Both the position numbers and the translations under genes were made by a program. The notes beneath the pieces are model-generated. The model ran no database searches, had not been told where the DNA came from, and was given only the letters and a program-made list of their open reading frames with translations. From Neodontobutis hainanensis (taxonomy: Eukaryota; Chordata; Actinopteri; Gobiiformes; Odontobutidae), in contig JALDNG010000406.1 in NCBI GenBank assembly GCA_024349245.1, positions 1 through 64,000 of the forward strand: a DNA stretch of 64,000 bases, given 5' to 3'. Each line of letters begins with the position of its first letter. Position 1 is the stretch's first letter. This document shows, one piece after another, positions 12,287 through 23,804 of this stretch.

Positions 12287-13449
12287 TAGGCCAGTCGTAA
12301 TAGTTGATATATTGAACTATTGCGCGATATATGAAATGAGCGCGATATTATTTGGCCCAGTGTTTATGTTGCATTCATTTGTGCGTGGCGGCCACCTCAG
12401 CAATTAAGTCCTCCTTTCAGTTCCCTTGGCCATGCTCCAATATGCAGAGATGCTCAGTAGGCTACACGTTTTTACTAAAAAGATGGGAAATAATTTAATA
12501 TGGACTGTGTTTTTTTGTGATGACTTTAGAATTTAGTTTACTAAAACCATTTTAAAATGGTTAAATTTAATAAATGCTTAGATTTATTGTTTATTTATTG
12601 AGCACAAAGCGTCAGACATTGCAGCTCTCTCTGCTCTTAGACGGGCCGTCAAGAGCCGTAGTAACTGGAGCTGCACGCTCACAGACACAGAGCACACAGA
12701 GCTGCACGCTCACAGACACAGAGCACACAGAGCTGCACGCTCACAGACACAGAGCACACAGAGCTGCACGCTCACAGACACAGAGCACACAGAGCTGCAC
12801 GCTCACAGACACAGAGCACACAGAGCTGCACGCTCACAGACACAGAGCACACAGAGCTGCACGCTCACAGACACAGAGCACACAGAGCTGCACGCTCACA
12901 GACACAGAGCACACAGAGCTGCACGCTCACAGACACAGAGCACACAGAGCTGCACGCTCACAGACACAGAGCACACAGAGCTGCACACTCACAGACACAG
13001 CACACAGAGCTGCACGCTCACAGACACAGAGCACACAGAGCTGCACACCCCTGGTTTGTTAAATGAAGATATTATCAAAGAAATCATGATATAAAATAGA
13101 ATATTGTTCTGTTGATATTGTGAATCCAAAGTTTAGCTAAATAAGCAGAGAAAATAAAAGATTATTTATTATTATAATAAATATTAATATATAATAATAT
13201 TTTGAATGCATTTAGTTTATGCATTAAGATACTATAGACTATGTGTTGAATGAATTATCATTAATTTTACCTCTTCCTGCTCCTAACCCCCCTATTTTAG
13301 ATTATGTGACCTTTGACCACCACACCAAGGCACTTTGCCCAGAGGAAACACGACAAATTGTTTTTCACATCACAATAATATAGTTTATCGCAGTTAATTC
13401 TGGTGCAATATATTGCACAACAAAAATAAGTATTATTGTGACAGGCCTA
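12287..13449. mobile_element. Possible hAT-type non-autonomous element enclosing a minisatellite
   Basis: The left edge TAGGCCAGTCGTAATA and the reverse complement of the right edge TAGGCCTGTCACAATAAT match in the outer part, and both continue into AT-rich sequence with GCGATATAT/GCAATATAT. TAGGCCTGTCACRATA is a known vertebrate hAT-type end as far as I recall. No matching 8-bp flanking duplication was seen, so boundaries are tentative. No transposase frame is present. Confidence 0.4.
12669..13047. repeat. 31-bp minisatellite, about 12 copies
   Basis: The unit is ctgcacgctcacagacacag followed by AGCACACAGAG. Copies are nearly identical except the penultimate one (about 12981-13009), which has cacactc and lacks two bases. 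Because 31 is not a multiple of three, the open frame across it cycles through all three frames and reads as a 31-residue repeat; I regard that frame as non-coding. Confidence 0.95.
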
Positions 13450-14515
13450 ATCATGGACAGGCCTTTCCTTTATGTATTTTTTATATTTAGTCTGTCATCA
13501 GAAAGCCACTCTGTATCTCTTGTACAGAAACTAACTGTCCACAACATAAAACACCTTAGTGTCTCTTAATTAGTGTGGTCTGAATTAAGGAGGATTTAAT
13601 GAGTTTGTCTCTGTTCTTGTTCTTGTGCTCCGTATTCGAGGGAACAGCACACACATTAATAATCATTTTTGCGTTGTGTGGACAAGTGGCAATGCAACAG
13701 ATGGTGCCAAGGCTCAATGGAGGCTTTCAAACTCCTATAGCAGTTTAAAATTGCTCTCTTCACCCCTGCCTATTATTAGTATTAAAGCAGATGTACTTTT
13801 AGTTCTTATGCTAGTGTGTTTACTTGTGGCAGGTGTACGAGGGTCTCAGTGGTTAGGGTCCTTGTGTTCTTTTGTTACAGATCACGAGGAGCCCCCACGA
13901 GTCACTTTCTTCAGACGTTTGCTAATGTCCAAATACAGAGCCCATTGGAGTGGCTTCATCTTGGCCCTAAGTGGGCTGATGGGTACTCTGGAGCAGCCTG
14001 TTATCTAAGCCCTGATTGAATTTGTTCTTAAGAGCTGCTAGTTCTGCCAGGCAGGCTCCACTCCTGTGCTCTTCTCCCTCTGCCTTCTGTCTTTTCCAGG
14101 ACTTGATGAGTGATGTGATAACGGCATCAGTAGTCTCTCCGCAGAACACCTGAATATTTATAGCACTATCCTTTGTGGCTGCTGAAGTACTGTATGGGGA
14201 TAGAAGTCTCATCTCAGGCTGAGATGATCTGAGAAATTGGGTTACTAAAATATTTCTCTATGAATGAGAGTAATAATTTGTATTTTTGCTCATGGACAAA
14301 TTTAGATTAGAATTTGACATGAACAAAAGCCACACACCTTCTGATTCTGTCCAGTGTCTGCTTTTTTTTTTTTTTTTAACAATAGAACAGAGAACACAGA
14401 GACTCCCCAAAATGAGTAATCATTTTAATAAAAAATATAACGTTTTGTCATGCATCTATGTGCTCAAAATCATAACAAATTCACAAAAATGTTGATGATG
14501 ATACTTTGTTGGATA
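13450..14515. other. Intronic DNA, nothing recognised
   Basis: Contains overlapping open frames at 13625-14019 (+) and 13967-14212 (-) without homology I recognise or supporting splice sites. Confidence 0.35.
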
Positions 14516-14517
14516 TG

Positions 14518-14697
<180 letters not shown>

Positions 14698-14910
14698 GTG
14701 GTGCAGTGGCTCAGTGGTAGAGTGGTTATCCTTCAACCTAAAGGTAGGTGGTTCGATTCCTACTCTCCCCACAGTTCATACTGTCATTGTGTCCTTGTGC
14801 ACGACACTTAACCCACCTTGCCTCAAGTGGCTGTAACACTGGTAATAGAAGCTCAATGTAAGTCGCTTTGGATAAAAGCGTCTGCTAAATGAATAAATGT
14901 AAATGTAATA
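14698..14910 (+). mobile_element. tRNA-derived SINE, family A
   Basis: A tRNA-like head has an A-box-like tggctcagtggtagag and a perfect B box GGTTCGATTCC at 14750-14760. The body follows (cattgtgtccttgtgcacga), and the tail is gtaagtcgctttggataaaa then GCGTCTGCTAAATGAATAAATGTAAATG. The tail is shared with fish LINEs that mobilise such SINEs. A second copy in minus orientation is at 61905-62095. Confidence 0.85.
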
Positions 14911-14911
14911 C

Positions 14912-15560
14912 TGTATCTTGCTGCCCCCCCTCGCCCTGACAGACCTCCCCATCACTACCGTAAACTCCTGCTTCCTCGGTACCCTTCTCACTCACAAGTG
15001 GGAGTCCACCATCGGCTCCCACATCAAGAAGGCCCAGCAGAGGATGTACTTCCTGCGGCAGCTGAGGAAAGTCAAGCTGCCAGTGCAGATGATGGTGCAG
15101 TTCTACACGGCCATCATTGAGTCCATCCTCCCCTCCTCCATCACCGTGTGGTACGCTGGAGCCACAGCCAGGGACAGACAAAGACTGCAGCACATTGTGC
15201 GCTCTGCAGAGAAGGTGATCGGCTGCAGCCTTCCATCTCTCCAGGACCTCTACGTCTCCAGGACTCGGAGACGAGCAGGTCGGATCACAGCCGACCCATC
15301 TCACCCTGGACATGGACTATTTGAGTCACTCCCCTCGGGCAGGAGGTTACGGTCCATTTGAACCAGAACCTTCTGCCATAAGAACAGTTTCTTTCCCTCC
15401 ACCATTGGACTCATTAACACTTCATAACACTTGTCACTTTAACAAGAACATACTATCAAGAACTGCAAGAAGGTGCACCTTATCGCCGAAGCAAGTTCCT
15501 AGTTTGTTAATCTTGTTCACAGACAATGATAATTAACCTTATCTGATTCTGATTCTGCTG
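14912..15560 (+). pseudogene. Non-LTR retrotransposon ORF2 C-terminus
   Basis: The frame gives LGTLLTHKWESTIGSHIKKA, QQRMYFLRQLRKVKLPVQ, YTAIIESILPSSITVWYAG, QRLQHIVRSAEKVIGCSLPS and HPGHGLFESLPSGRRLRSI, the segment after the reverse transcriptase in jockey/L2/CR1-like fish LINEs. A TGA at 15360-15362 stands where an Arg codon is expected; family-like text (HKNSFFPSTIGLINTS) continues after it. The 3' end is a short CTGATT repeat near 15541-15558. 5'-truncated and inactive. Confidence 0.8.
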
Positions 15561-16195
15561 TAATTTAATTTATTGGGGTTTGTGAAAAAAATGGATTTGA
15601 GTTTTTTCTTGCTTTTAGGTTTACTCATTTGAGTTGCTTTATTACAATGTTGACACTAAGGCTGCCTGATATTAACTTTGCAATGCATCTTGAATCTCAC
15701 AAGATTTGAGCTTTTACAAACTCATAAACATCAATGTTGAACTGCTTCAAGCAAAGTATTCACGATCGAACCGTGGCCAAACTTGGCCTGTGTGTCATTA
15801 TTAAAAGTTCTGGACGTGTTTTAGGTTTGAAGATGTAGTGACCGTTTGACCGATCTGAACGTAAACAACATGGTGCTGCTCCGATTGCATAAATGCTGTT
15901 GATTCATCCAATCACCTCCAGGTATTTATTTAAAGTACTTGCCCTTTAGCAAACACTTTCAACAGGAGCCCTCCATGATGGTTCTGTGGAACAGACTACT
16001 TACTGTGGAGAAGTTGTATTTGCAGTTGCAAAGTCAAGTTAGCCCTATATAAGAAAGACATGATGCAATATGCAATAACAATTTTTTATATATTGTGATA
16101 TATTGAAAATATAAGCTGTGATATATTTGAATGCTCTTTGACATACATACATCCATACAATGTAATTTCTCTAAAGATAATTACACAATAAAAGT
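15561..16195. other. Intronic DNA, nothing recognised
   Basis: No exon or named repeat supported. Confidence 0.4.
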
Positions 16196-16379
16196 CTGAT
16201 CATGATTCATGTCTTTATTGAACACACTCAGTCAAAATTCAAAATGGCATTAATAACCTGTAGCTGTGTACTTGAATAAAGTTGATAAAGTTTCTTGGAA
16301 TTAGAGACAAAACGTCTTCACCTTGAAAACTGACTCCAGATGCTTTTACTATAACATTTTTTCAAGGTGTTCTGGATGA
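16196..16379. repeat. Composite repeat abutting the Tc1 copy
   Basis: The block gtctttattgaacacactca followed by TTCAAAATGGCA also occurs at 60233-60273 inside another Tc1-type relic, so 16205-16245 derives from that family. The next part (gtctggatgactgagaacct-like, near 16370) resembles a widespread fish repeat. The junction suggests one element inserted into another. Confidence 0.45.
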
Positions 16380-17616
16380 CTGAGAACCTTCACAGACATT
16401 TCTGAAATAAAATAAAAAAACTCAGTAACCAGTATAGCCACCCTTCTTTTCGATAAGAGTCCCAAGCCTTCCATTCACGGAGTCAGTCAGTTTCTTGATC
16501 TGATCAGAATTAACGTTTTTGAACCTCAACCACAGCCTCCCAGACACTGTTCAGAGAGGTGTACTGTTTACCTTCACTGTAAATGTCTTGCTTAAGGAGG
16601 ACCCAAAAGCTCTCAGTAGGGTTTAAGTCAGGTGAAGAAGGGGGCTATGTCATTAGTTTTTCATCTTTAAGGCCTTTACTGGTCAGTCACGCAGTGGAGA
16701 ACTTTGATGCATGTGATGGAGCATTGTCTTGCATAAAAATCAAAGTCTTCTTTAAAAAGGCAGGCTTTTTCCTGTAACACTGCTTGAAGTGTCTTCTAAA
16801 AATTGGCAGTAGGACTTAGGGTTGATTTTGATTCCATTTTCAACTCGAAAAGGCCCAACTAGCTAATTTTAATAATACCTGCCTATACCAGTACCCTACC
16901 TCTACCTTGTCTTGTCTGAGTCAAAGTGGAGCTCCGTTACTGACCCAACCACGGGCCCATCCGTCTGATCAGTCCACAAAACCTTTGAAAAATCTGTCTT
17001 CAGATATTTCTTGGCCCATTCCTGAAGTTTCAACTTATGTGTCTTGTTCAGAGATGGTCAGGTTTCAGCCTTTCTTACCTTGGCCATGTCTCTGAGAACT
17101 GAACACCTCATACTTTTTGACACTCAAGGTAGGTTGCAGTTGTGGAACATAGGAGCACTGGAGGATAAAAGGTTACTGGTAGCTTCACGCTTACGTTCAC
17201 GATTCTTCGCAAATCTTTGGCGGGTAATTTGCGTCTTTTCTTCTCGACACGTTTCTTGCGACCCTGTTGACTATTTGCTACGAAACGTTTGATGGTTCTG
17301 TGATCACGCCCCAATATCTTAGATATTTCAAGAGTGTGGCATCCCTGTGAAAGACTTTTGACTGTTGAGAGTCAGTTAAATCTCTTTTTTGGCCAAATTT
17401 TTCCTGAGGAGAAGAATCTGCCTAATAATTATGCACACCTTGATACAGGGTGTTGATCTCCTTAGGCCACACCCTCCCTCGTTACACAAACACACATCAC
17501 TTGATATGCATTAAATCCAATAAGGATTCAAGTTTATACAGCTTGGAGTTGGAGATTATGGATAAAATTATGATATGGTCAAAATAATCACTTGCCTAAT
17601 AATTGTGCACACAGTG
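16380..17616 (-). mobile_element. Tc1/mariner element, copy 1 of the 24874 family
   Basis: The right end CACAGTG at 17610-17616 is followed by TA; the terminal repeat (ttgcctaataattgtgcaca) is the complement of the left end at 24874. On the minus strand the transposase begins near 17310 with DHRTIKRFVANSQQGRKKR, the spacer between the two helix-turn-helix units, and ends near 16415 in a KKGG-type tail. The DDE region near 16600-16640 (complement of ctcagtagggtttaagtcag) is broken by frameshifts and stops. The left terminal repeat was not found. Inactive. Confidence 0.82.
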
Positions 17617-17633
17617 TACTCTTGAACTCTCAG

Positions 17634-17797
17634 ATGATGCTCATCTATTAGAAGAGACTGTCCTGGACCGCCAGAAGCGTAGACGATTTGTTTCCAGATT
17701 TTATTCTGAATTGCAGACATTGAAGAAGGACAGACTAAATTTCCTACGAACAACTTTAAATACGTTGCTCACAACCATAGATTCTGAATCATGGGAG
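17634..17797 (+). other. Exon-like open stretch of unknown origin
   Basis: The stretch starts after a CTCTCAG acceptor at 17627-17633 and ends at a GTAATC donor at 17798. In between it is open and protein-like: LLEETVLDRQKRRRFVSRFY, SELQTLKKDRLNFLRTTLNT, LLTTIDSESWE. It is rich in Arg, Lys, Leu and Glu and predicted helical. It begins 16 bp after the Tc1 target TA at 17617-17618. I do not recognise the family. It could be an exon of a nested gene, part of a transposon gene, or a relic; it is not part of known Pemt proteins. Confidence 0.3.
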
Positions 17798-17799
17798 GT

Positions 17800-18855
17800 A
17801 ATCCTGCTGCTGCCAATCTGTAAAAAATATAGATAAATGCAATGTAATATTTTACCCAGTGTTTATCTCTTCCTACATATAAAGTTGCTTCATTCAAGGA
17901 GCTTCTTCAAATTGTAGTAAATCCAAACTATTCAAAGGGCCTATATACCATCTGCCCTTGTAATGTGGGGAGATTAAAATATTCTGGAAGGCAGTATGCA
18001 GACACATTAGTCTGGTGATAGGGCAAACAGTCCTTCCCAGTCTGAGAAATGTGCAATTTATTGTGCAGCCCTATTTGACATGTATTGATCTCAAGTTGTA
18101 TTTTCAATTAATAATTTATTCATAATTGTGCCTTAAAAGTATCACTTATCTGTGTACTGCAGTGTACTGAGCTCAACTAGCTGGAACTGCAGCTAATACA
18201 TATTTCATTTTCGAGGGTGATTTAAAATAGATGAATATTGTTGTTGTTGTTTTTTTTTTTAAAGCTTATGTATTAATGGCACTACTGAGCATTTATTTTT
18301 GTAGAGTTTGAACAAAGTATGAGTCATACTAGTTTCCGGCACCTAATTAGTCTGAACTTTTCACAGAAAAGAAAGTATTCACAAATTAACCTGGTGGAAG
18401 CAAAGAGAGTTTCTACCGATTAATAAAATACTGGGTTTGTTTTATTACTTGACTTTTCAGCTCATTAACAGTAATGACTAAGCTTAAATCTATATTTAAG
18501 AGGCTCTCAGATACATCTTACAATGGCTCAAAGTTTGTTTCACTGTTGATCTAGCATTTCTTTAAGCATTCACTTCCCTTCCTTTCTGTTGATCCCTCTT
18601 CTTTTGAACTGTAAAGGAGATGCCTTGGTGGCTTTGTTACCTTTTTGTGTAAGTGCAGTTTTCTCAACCCACATCAGTCACAGGTTGAGTTCTGCAGTAG
18701 ACACATAAGGCTTTACATTTTTATATCTGGACGCAGGTCAAGGTGCAGATTATATAGGCAGACAGTAACATAAGGGAGACTACTTCCTTTCAAGTGAGCT
18801 CTTTAGAGCTCTTTACAGCATTGAAATGACAGAAACTAATATTTTTCTGTCGATG
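17800..18855. other. pemt: Intronic DNA upstream of the first visible pemt exon
   Basis: No exon or named repeat recognised. An FNPLYWN-type coding exon was looked for here and not found. Confidence 0.4.
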
Positions 18856-18860
18856 TTTAG

Positions 18861-18976
18861 GTAGCCAGATGGGAGCACCGAACGAGGAGATTGACAACTC
18901 TGTTTGGAAGTCCCTATGTGGCCTGTTATTGTCTGGGCGTTGTCATTCTCCTGCTGAACGTCGCCCGCAGCCACAG
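18861..18976 (+). CDS. pemt: Phosphatidylethanolamine N-methyltransferase, first visible exon
   Basis: Pemt is a small multi-pass membrane enzyme of the ER and mitochondria-associated membrane that converts phosphatidylethanolamine to phosphatidylcholine by three SAM-dependent methylations. This exon starts after a TTTAG acceptor at 18856-18860 and ends at a GTAAAG donor at 18977. It encodes 38 full codons plus two bases, opening with VARWEHRTRRL and containing FGSPYVACYC followed by a hydrophobic run (VVILLLNVA), the second membrane segment of the family. It aligns without gaps to human PEMT from about residue 32. The frame joins 35353-35498, 40731-40842, 48109-48183 and 51418-51472, for 504 nt or 167 residues plus stop, against about 168 residues in the same part of the human protein. 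The exon encoding the N-terminus (about 31 residues, ending in the FNPLYWN-type motif) was not found upstream, so the gene is partial here. Family identity is secure; the human comparison is from memory. Confidence 0.93.
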
Positions 18977-19832
18977 GTAAAGAACATCTGCAAAATACTG
19001 TTTATATAGTGTTAGGAGTTTGTAATGTGAAACAAATGTCCATCAACATGCACATCTCACATCATGCACTACAGTTGAAAAACACTTTAGCATTGGTATG
19101 TTGTATTAAAATGTTAAAATGTAAAGCCCATATATGATATGATATTACATTCTCAAACAATTGGTATATATACATCTTATGCCACTTTTACACTCCACAG
19201 AGTTCTGCACAGTAACCTGATTGTAGCTGTGCAACTGGATTGTATGAACAAAATCTCCATCCTACTTTCACACCCGCTTTCAATCCTCCAGGAACCCTAG
19301 TGTTGAGTCTGAGGCACCGCACTGTGAGAACATTTACAGTATATTCTCCACGGTGAGCTGATTATTAGAACATGCGTCTGGAGCTGAAGCCTCATACTGT
19401 CTGAACTTTAAACTGTTACGGTCCTCACATGTAACACAATAATCATCGTCTTTGTGAAGGAGTCAGCTCATTTGTTTGTTAGCTTTGTGTTAGCTCTGTC
19501 AAGCTAATTAAGCATCCCCCACTTTTCCCTCCCCCTGCTTCTCAGTTCAGTCACCAAACTATTCATGAGTTGTTTGAACATTAACAACATGGCTTATGTC
19601 CGCACTGGAGGTCTGAAAGTGGCTTTACTTGAACCAAGGTTGGACAAAGTGCTCTAACAAATACTCAAAAGCCAGACTGTGCCACAGAGTAATGCTGTAA
19701 TGAAAAACCGCTGGGCATTTTTAGACCTGCAAAGATTCATATTTTGGGTCACTATGCCACTGACTAAACTTTTGTACCTGATTTAGTTTGTCATGATATA
19801 ACTTTTAAAAAGCAAAAACTGTCTTTACAATA

Positions 19833-20215
19833 GGGTGCACGTGGCAGAGTGGTTAGCACTCCTGCCTTACAGCAAGAAGGTCGTGAGTTCAAAACCCGGC
19901 CGACTCAAATATTCTCGGCCGTCTCCGGTCTTTCTGTGAGGAGTCTGCATGTCCTCCACGTGTTACCGTGGGTTCTCTCCAGGTACTCCGGCTTCCTCCC
20001 ACCGTCCAAAGACATGTATGTATAGGTTAATTGGCAACTCTAAAGTGTCCCTAGTGAATGGTTGTCTGTCTCTAAATGTTAGCCCTGCGACTAACTGGCC
20101 ATTGTCCAGGGTGTACCCCGCCTCAGGCCCAAAGCTGCTGGGATAGGCTCCAGTCACCCGCGACCCCTAACGGGACAAAGCGGTAGAAAATGAATAAAAA
20201 AAAAATGAATGAATG
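19833..20215 (+). mobile_element. tRNA-derived SINE, family B
   Basis: The head carries cgtggcagagtggttagcac and a B-box-like gagttcaaaaccc. The body includes ggtactccggcttcctccca, ccaaagacatgtatgtatag and gttaattggcaactctaaag, and the tail is gggacaaagcggtagaaaat followed by an A/T-rich GAATGAATG run. This is a standard fish SINE body with a LINE-like tail and is nearly full length. Confidence 0.85.
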
Positions 20216-20274
20216 TCTTTACAATAGTTTTTAATGCATTTATATATTTATCGGATATACAAATTATATATTTA

Positions 20275-20325
20275 TCTATGTGCGTGCGTGTGTGTGTGTG
20301 TGTGCGTATATGTGTACGTTTATGA

Positions 20326-20422
<97 letters not shown>

Positions 20423-20457
20423 AGTGCGTGCGTGCGTGCGTGTGTGTGTGTGCGTGT
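20275..20457. repeat. Long (TG)n microsatellite
   Basis: About 90 bp of pure TG lie at 20330-20419, flanked by TGCG- and TATG-interrupted blocks. The open frames across it are artefacts. Confidence 0.97.
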
Positions 20458-20855
20458 AATCTAATCTGGCATCAACATATGACTTCATGAGCACAATCCA
20501 CTGCTACATATATTTAAGTACAAGTACATAGGTTATTGGTAGTTGCTTTAACAATTTGCAATTTGCATCTTTACTTTGCGTCAAATAACATTTGTCCATT
20601 GTATCAAATAATACAGTTTGATGTCGAAAATTGGAAACCATTACTGAAAAGAAAAAAAACAAAAAAAATGTTTTAATCATCAGAAGGAGTATATATTGTA
20701 TTTTGTTGACCATCATTAGAAAATGGTTTCCTAATAACTATAATTATAACACTTTATAAATGATTCATTTCTGGTGTCCTAAAATTCAAAAAGTTTATTG
20801 GTAGTCTTTTTCACAATTTCCTTTTATTTATTTATTTTTTACCTTTTTTAGGCTC

Positions 20856-21004
20856 AGTGCCATATTTTCTAACACTATCACAGCTGCTTTTCTTCCTCCT
20901 CTCCATCCCATTGCCCATGGCCCTCTTTGTGCCAGTGCACCCCACATTGGTCATCACACAGTGGAAGAAAACCCACACCTCTCACCAGCCAGATAAACGT
21001 TGAA
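20856..21004 (+). other. Exon-like stretch with T-rich acceptor and two open frames
   Basis: A T-tract ending TTTTTTTAG (20848-20856) precedes 148 bp open in two frames. One frame reads VPYFLTLSQLLFFLLSIPLP and runs to a TGA after HTSHQPDKR, giving a hydrophobic helix with a basic tail. The other starts RLSAIFSNTITAAFLPP and fits the phase of the pemt exon at 18861. Neither is recognised, and C/T-rich DNA gives hydrophobic frames by chance. Confidence 0.2.
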
Positions 21005-21260
21005 AAAAAGCTACCTGTGTCGGTTATTTGCTTGGCAGCTATTCTTTTGGAACAAGCTGCTGCAGCCTGATTATATGATCATGCCAGCTTTTTCTTGTGC
21101 TTCCGTCAAGAAAGTGTTACAAATATGTGCAGCAAACTTAAGTTGCTCTTAACTAGTTTGTTGTTTCATTACGTATAGTTTAGTGAGCAGCAACATTGAC
21201 TGCAATGCTCCTTTAAAATACTATATTATCCAAATATTTTAAACTGTATTAGACTGTAGC

Positions 21261-21261
<1 letters not shown>

Positions 21262-21350
<89 letters not shown>

Positions 21351-21402
21351 AGTATATATATGTGTATATATATATGCGTGTGTGTGTGTGTATATATGTG
21401 TA

Positions 21403-21495
<93 letters not shown>
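21262..21495. repeat. Long compound (TA)n/(TG)n microsatellite
   Basis: Two TA blocks of about 80 bp each flank a centre of TATGTG, GCGTGTGTGTGTG and ATATATGTGTATATATG. Open frames across it are artefacts. Confidence 0.97.
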
Positions 21496-21498
<3 letters not shown>

Positions 21499-21499
21499 A

Positions 21500-22795
21500 T
21501 AAGCAATATTAGGTCAGATTCTAGATCCCAAATTTGAAGACATGCAACATTCATCGTAAAGTTTTTACACATTAAAGGTAAATAGCAATTATAAAGCAAA
21601 AACTTATATATCTGAACTCTGGACGTTTTCAAAAGAACCACGTTTTCAAATTTCTTCTCCATACAGTATGTTATGTAAGTAAAAGAAAAGTTGGCGGCGG
21701 ATTGTAATTTAGGTAAAGCTGCTCCCGTGGCTTTGTTGAGACACTATTTCTAATTCCTTTCACTTACAGCAGCAGTCTAGACAGGCTCTATTCAGGAAGA
21801 AGTGCTTTATAAATACACTGACGTAAAACATTGGGCGCTGGACATGAAAGACAGCAGAGAAATTTACATTTAAAAATATCTATGAGGCCACTCAGTCAAT
21901 TAAAAGACCTCCACGACCAGACATGTGATCCAAAACTTGAAAAGGTAAATATTGGTCCTCCTTCCAAATGGTAAGCAATGCAAAATAATTAAAAATTTAA
22001 GCCATTAAAAACATTTATTTGCATTAATAATAAACACTAATCTGGTGCATTTCCATAAAATATTGAGAACTCAATAAACTTTGTATATTTGAGAGAATAT
22101 AAGTTCAAATGCAGTATTTCAAAATGTTTTTATGATTTATAAAAACCTTGACTGAAAACATTTATTTGTCCTACTTCCCACTTAAGTAACATGAATACAC
22201 ATTTGTTCTGTTTTTGTGTTACGCTTGGTAGAAAACTCAGATCCACCATAGTTACATCCAAAAGGAAGAGAATAAATAAATAATATAGTGAGATAATCGT
22301 CCATCTTATCTTCTATATATGGATACAGTCTGTGACGCAACACAGAGCAGATGGGTATTTGCCTGGGTAGCAATAACTCGGCACAACTTGAAAGTAAACC
22401 CAGCAAGGGGAATTTTTCTGTTTTCTCTGCACCAGCTGCCATTTTGCATATGGCACAAAAGCATATTCTCAGTATGTCGTGACATCATATAAAAGTCCGG
22501 TTTCTCTGGACTTTTTTTTTGTCAGAGCAGCAATCACATTCCTACACTCAATGATACGGTCTCATATTTAGTATGGCATTTGCAGCTGGTCATACGCTGT
22601 TTATTCTGTTGTTAAACCTTTTGAATCATGCACAAAAGGGCTTTGAAAGTTTTAGACAAGAAACCTTTTTCATACCACCACTGACATCTTCTTGATACAT
22701 TTAATTTACTAAGTCTTTCAAATTTAAAAATATTTAAATCTACCTGTTTGATTTACAAAGTTTGATTGGCTCTTCCCCCGTTGAATGAGTTTATC
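21500..22795. other. Intronic DNA, nothing recognised
   Basis: AT-rich. Open frames at 22182-22488 (-) have no recognisable homology. Confidence 0.4.
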
Positions 22796-22799
22796 AAAC

Positions 22800-23165
22800 A
22801 GTAATCTCTTAGTGGGCCTGGTCCTCTGTCAGAGGTGACTGTGAGCTCCCGTTCAGACGTATATCATTCTCTCAAAACGTTCTCTCATTTCACGGCTCAA
22901 TGTTTTGGAACAGTATTACACTCTTAGTGAGGGAATGTACAACTTTACTTACTTTTAAAACACATTTGAAACGATGGTTAAAAGACACTTTACTAGCAAA
23001 TTCCGTTTTGAAAATGGACTTGTGCAATATCCATATTTTATACTTAATCAGACTTGAGGTACCTACATTAGGTCAGCACTGTACAGATGTAATTGTAAAT
23101 CATATTTATGTTCTTGTTCTTTCTCTTTCTCTATTATTAAAATTTCTTTGCCTGAAATAATATTG
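22800..23165 (+). pseudogene. LINE ORF2 extreme C-terminus
   Basis: The frame gives MFWNSITLLVRECTTLLTFK then THLKRWLKDTLL, the W-N-S...F-K...L-K pattern found at the C-terminus of L2/jockey-type LINE proteins in fish. Text upstream from about 22820 is colinear but frame-broken. It is followed by T-rich sequence. Short relic only. Confidence 0.6.
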
Positions 23166-23334
23166 TCTTTGATGTATTGGTGTGTCTGTCCTTTTTGTGA
23201 TTATGTATTTCTCTCTTTCTTTATTTTTGTGTAAAAATTTTAACTTTTAAAATTTTTAAATTTTATCTTTTATCAGCGAAGTTTTTTTTAACAGAAAAAC
23301 AACCATTTAGTGTCCAAATCCGTTCATTAATTGA

Positions 23335-23425
23335 GTGTACTACTGTATATAGTACTCTATATAGTGCTGCAATATATAGTGATTGAGGGGTTAGGGACTA
23401 CGAAGTGCAATCGGACACAGCCATA
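23335..23425. repeat. Short interspersed-repeat fragment
   Basis: Contains atagtactctatatagtgct and later gaagtgcaatcggacacagc, phrases common in a dispersed fish repeat whose end mentions a flanking-sensitive GGACACAGCC. Too short to place. Confidence 0.3.
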
Positions 23426-23804
23426 GGCAAGACTTGAGTTGGTGCAGGTATCAAGAGGCGGATTTGTGGATGTTTGTTTAACGTGTCCAGAAAGTCTTTC
23501 ATTTCTCCAAAGAAGATGAACTGTAGGATGTGGTGGCTGGCTGGTCTGTAGGCCTCCTGCTATGTGTTAAGACTGCTCCATCTGCACAAACTAAAAAAAT
23601 TACATTACAAGAAAATGTTCCCCTCTGTAATCCTCCAAGATGTCTGCAAAGTAAAGGGGCCTTTTCTGCATGTGTACAGTGTGGTCTGTGCATGATGTTT
23701 TTGTCCTTCACTGTTCACCAATGTCCAAACCAGCACCTTATCCACCAAAGGGTTTCTTTTGGTGCATAATTATGGTAAGATATGTAACAGCTATGTATTA
23801 TTGG

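Noticed and set aside
12669..13047. CRISPR-like array
   Set aside because: Units are directly tandem without unique spacers, and the DNA is vertebrate.
12574..13062. 162-residue repeat protein
   Set aside because: It arises from a 31-bp minisatellite without stops in any frame and has no gene context.
13625..14019. Two overlapping plus-strand frames
   Set aside because: No homology or splice support; AT-rich intronic DNA yields such frames by chance.
14698..14770. Functional tRNA gene
   Set aside because: A and B boxes are present but the acceptor and anticodon stems do not pair, and a SINE body and tail follow.
19292..19352. Possible small exon (NPSVESEAPHCENIYSIFST) with acceptor and GTGAGC donor in phase with pemt
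   Set aside because: Only 20 codons, not found in known Pemt as far as I recall, and its end phase does not fit the next candidate; chance is likely.
20234..20494. Val-Cys and His-Thr repeat proteins on both strands
   Set aside because: They are translations of a (TG)n microsatellite.
21249..21662. 137-residue minus-strand frame rich in Tyr-Ile
   Set aside because: Most of it is microsatellite, with no supported coding flank.
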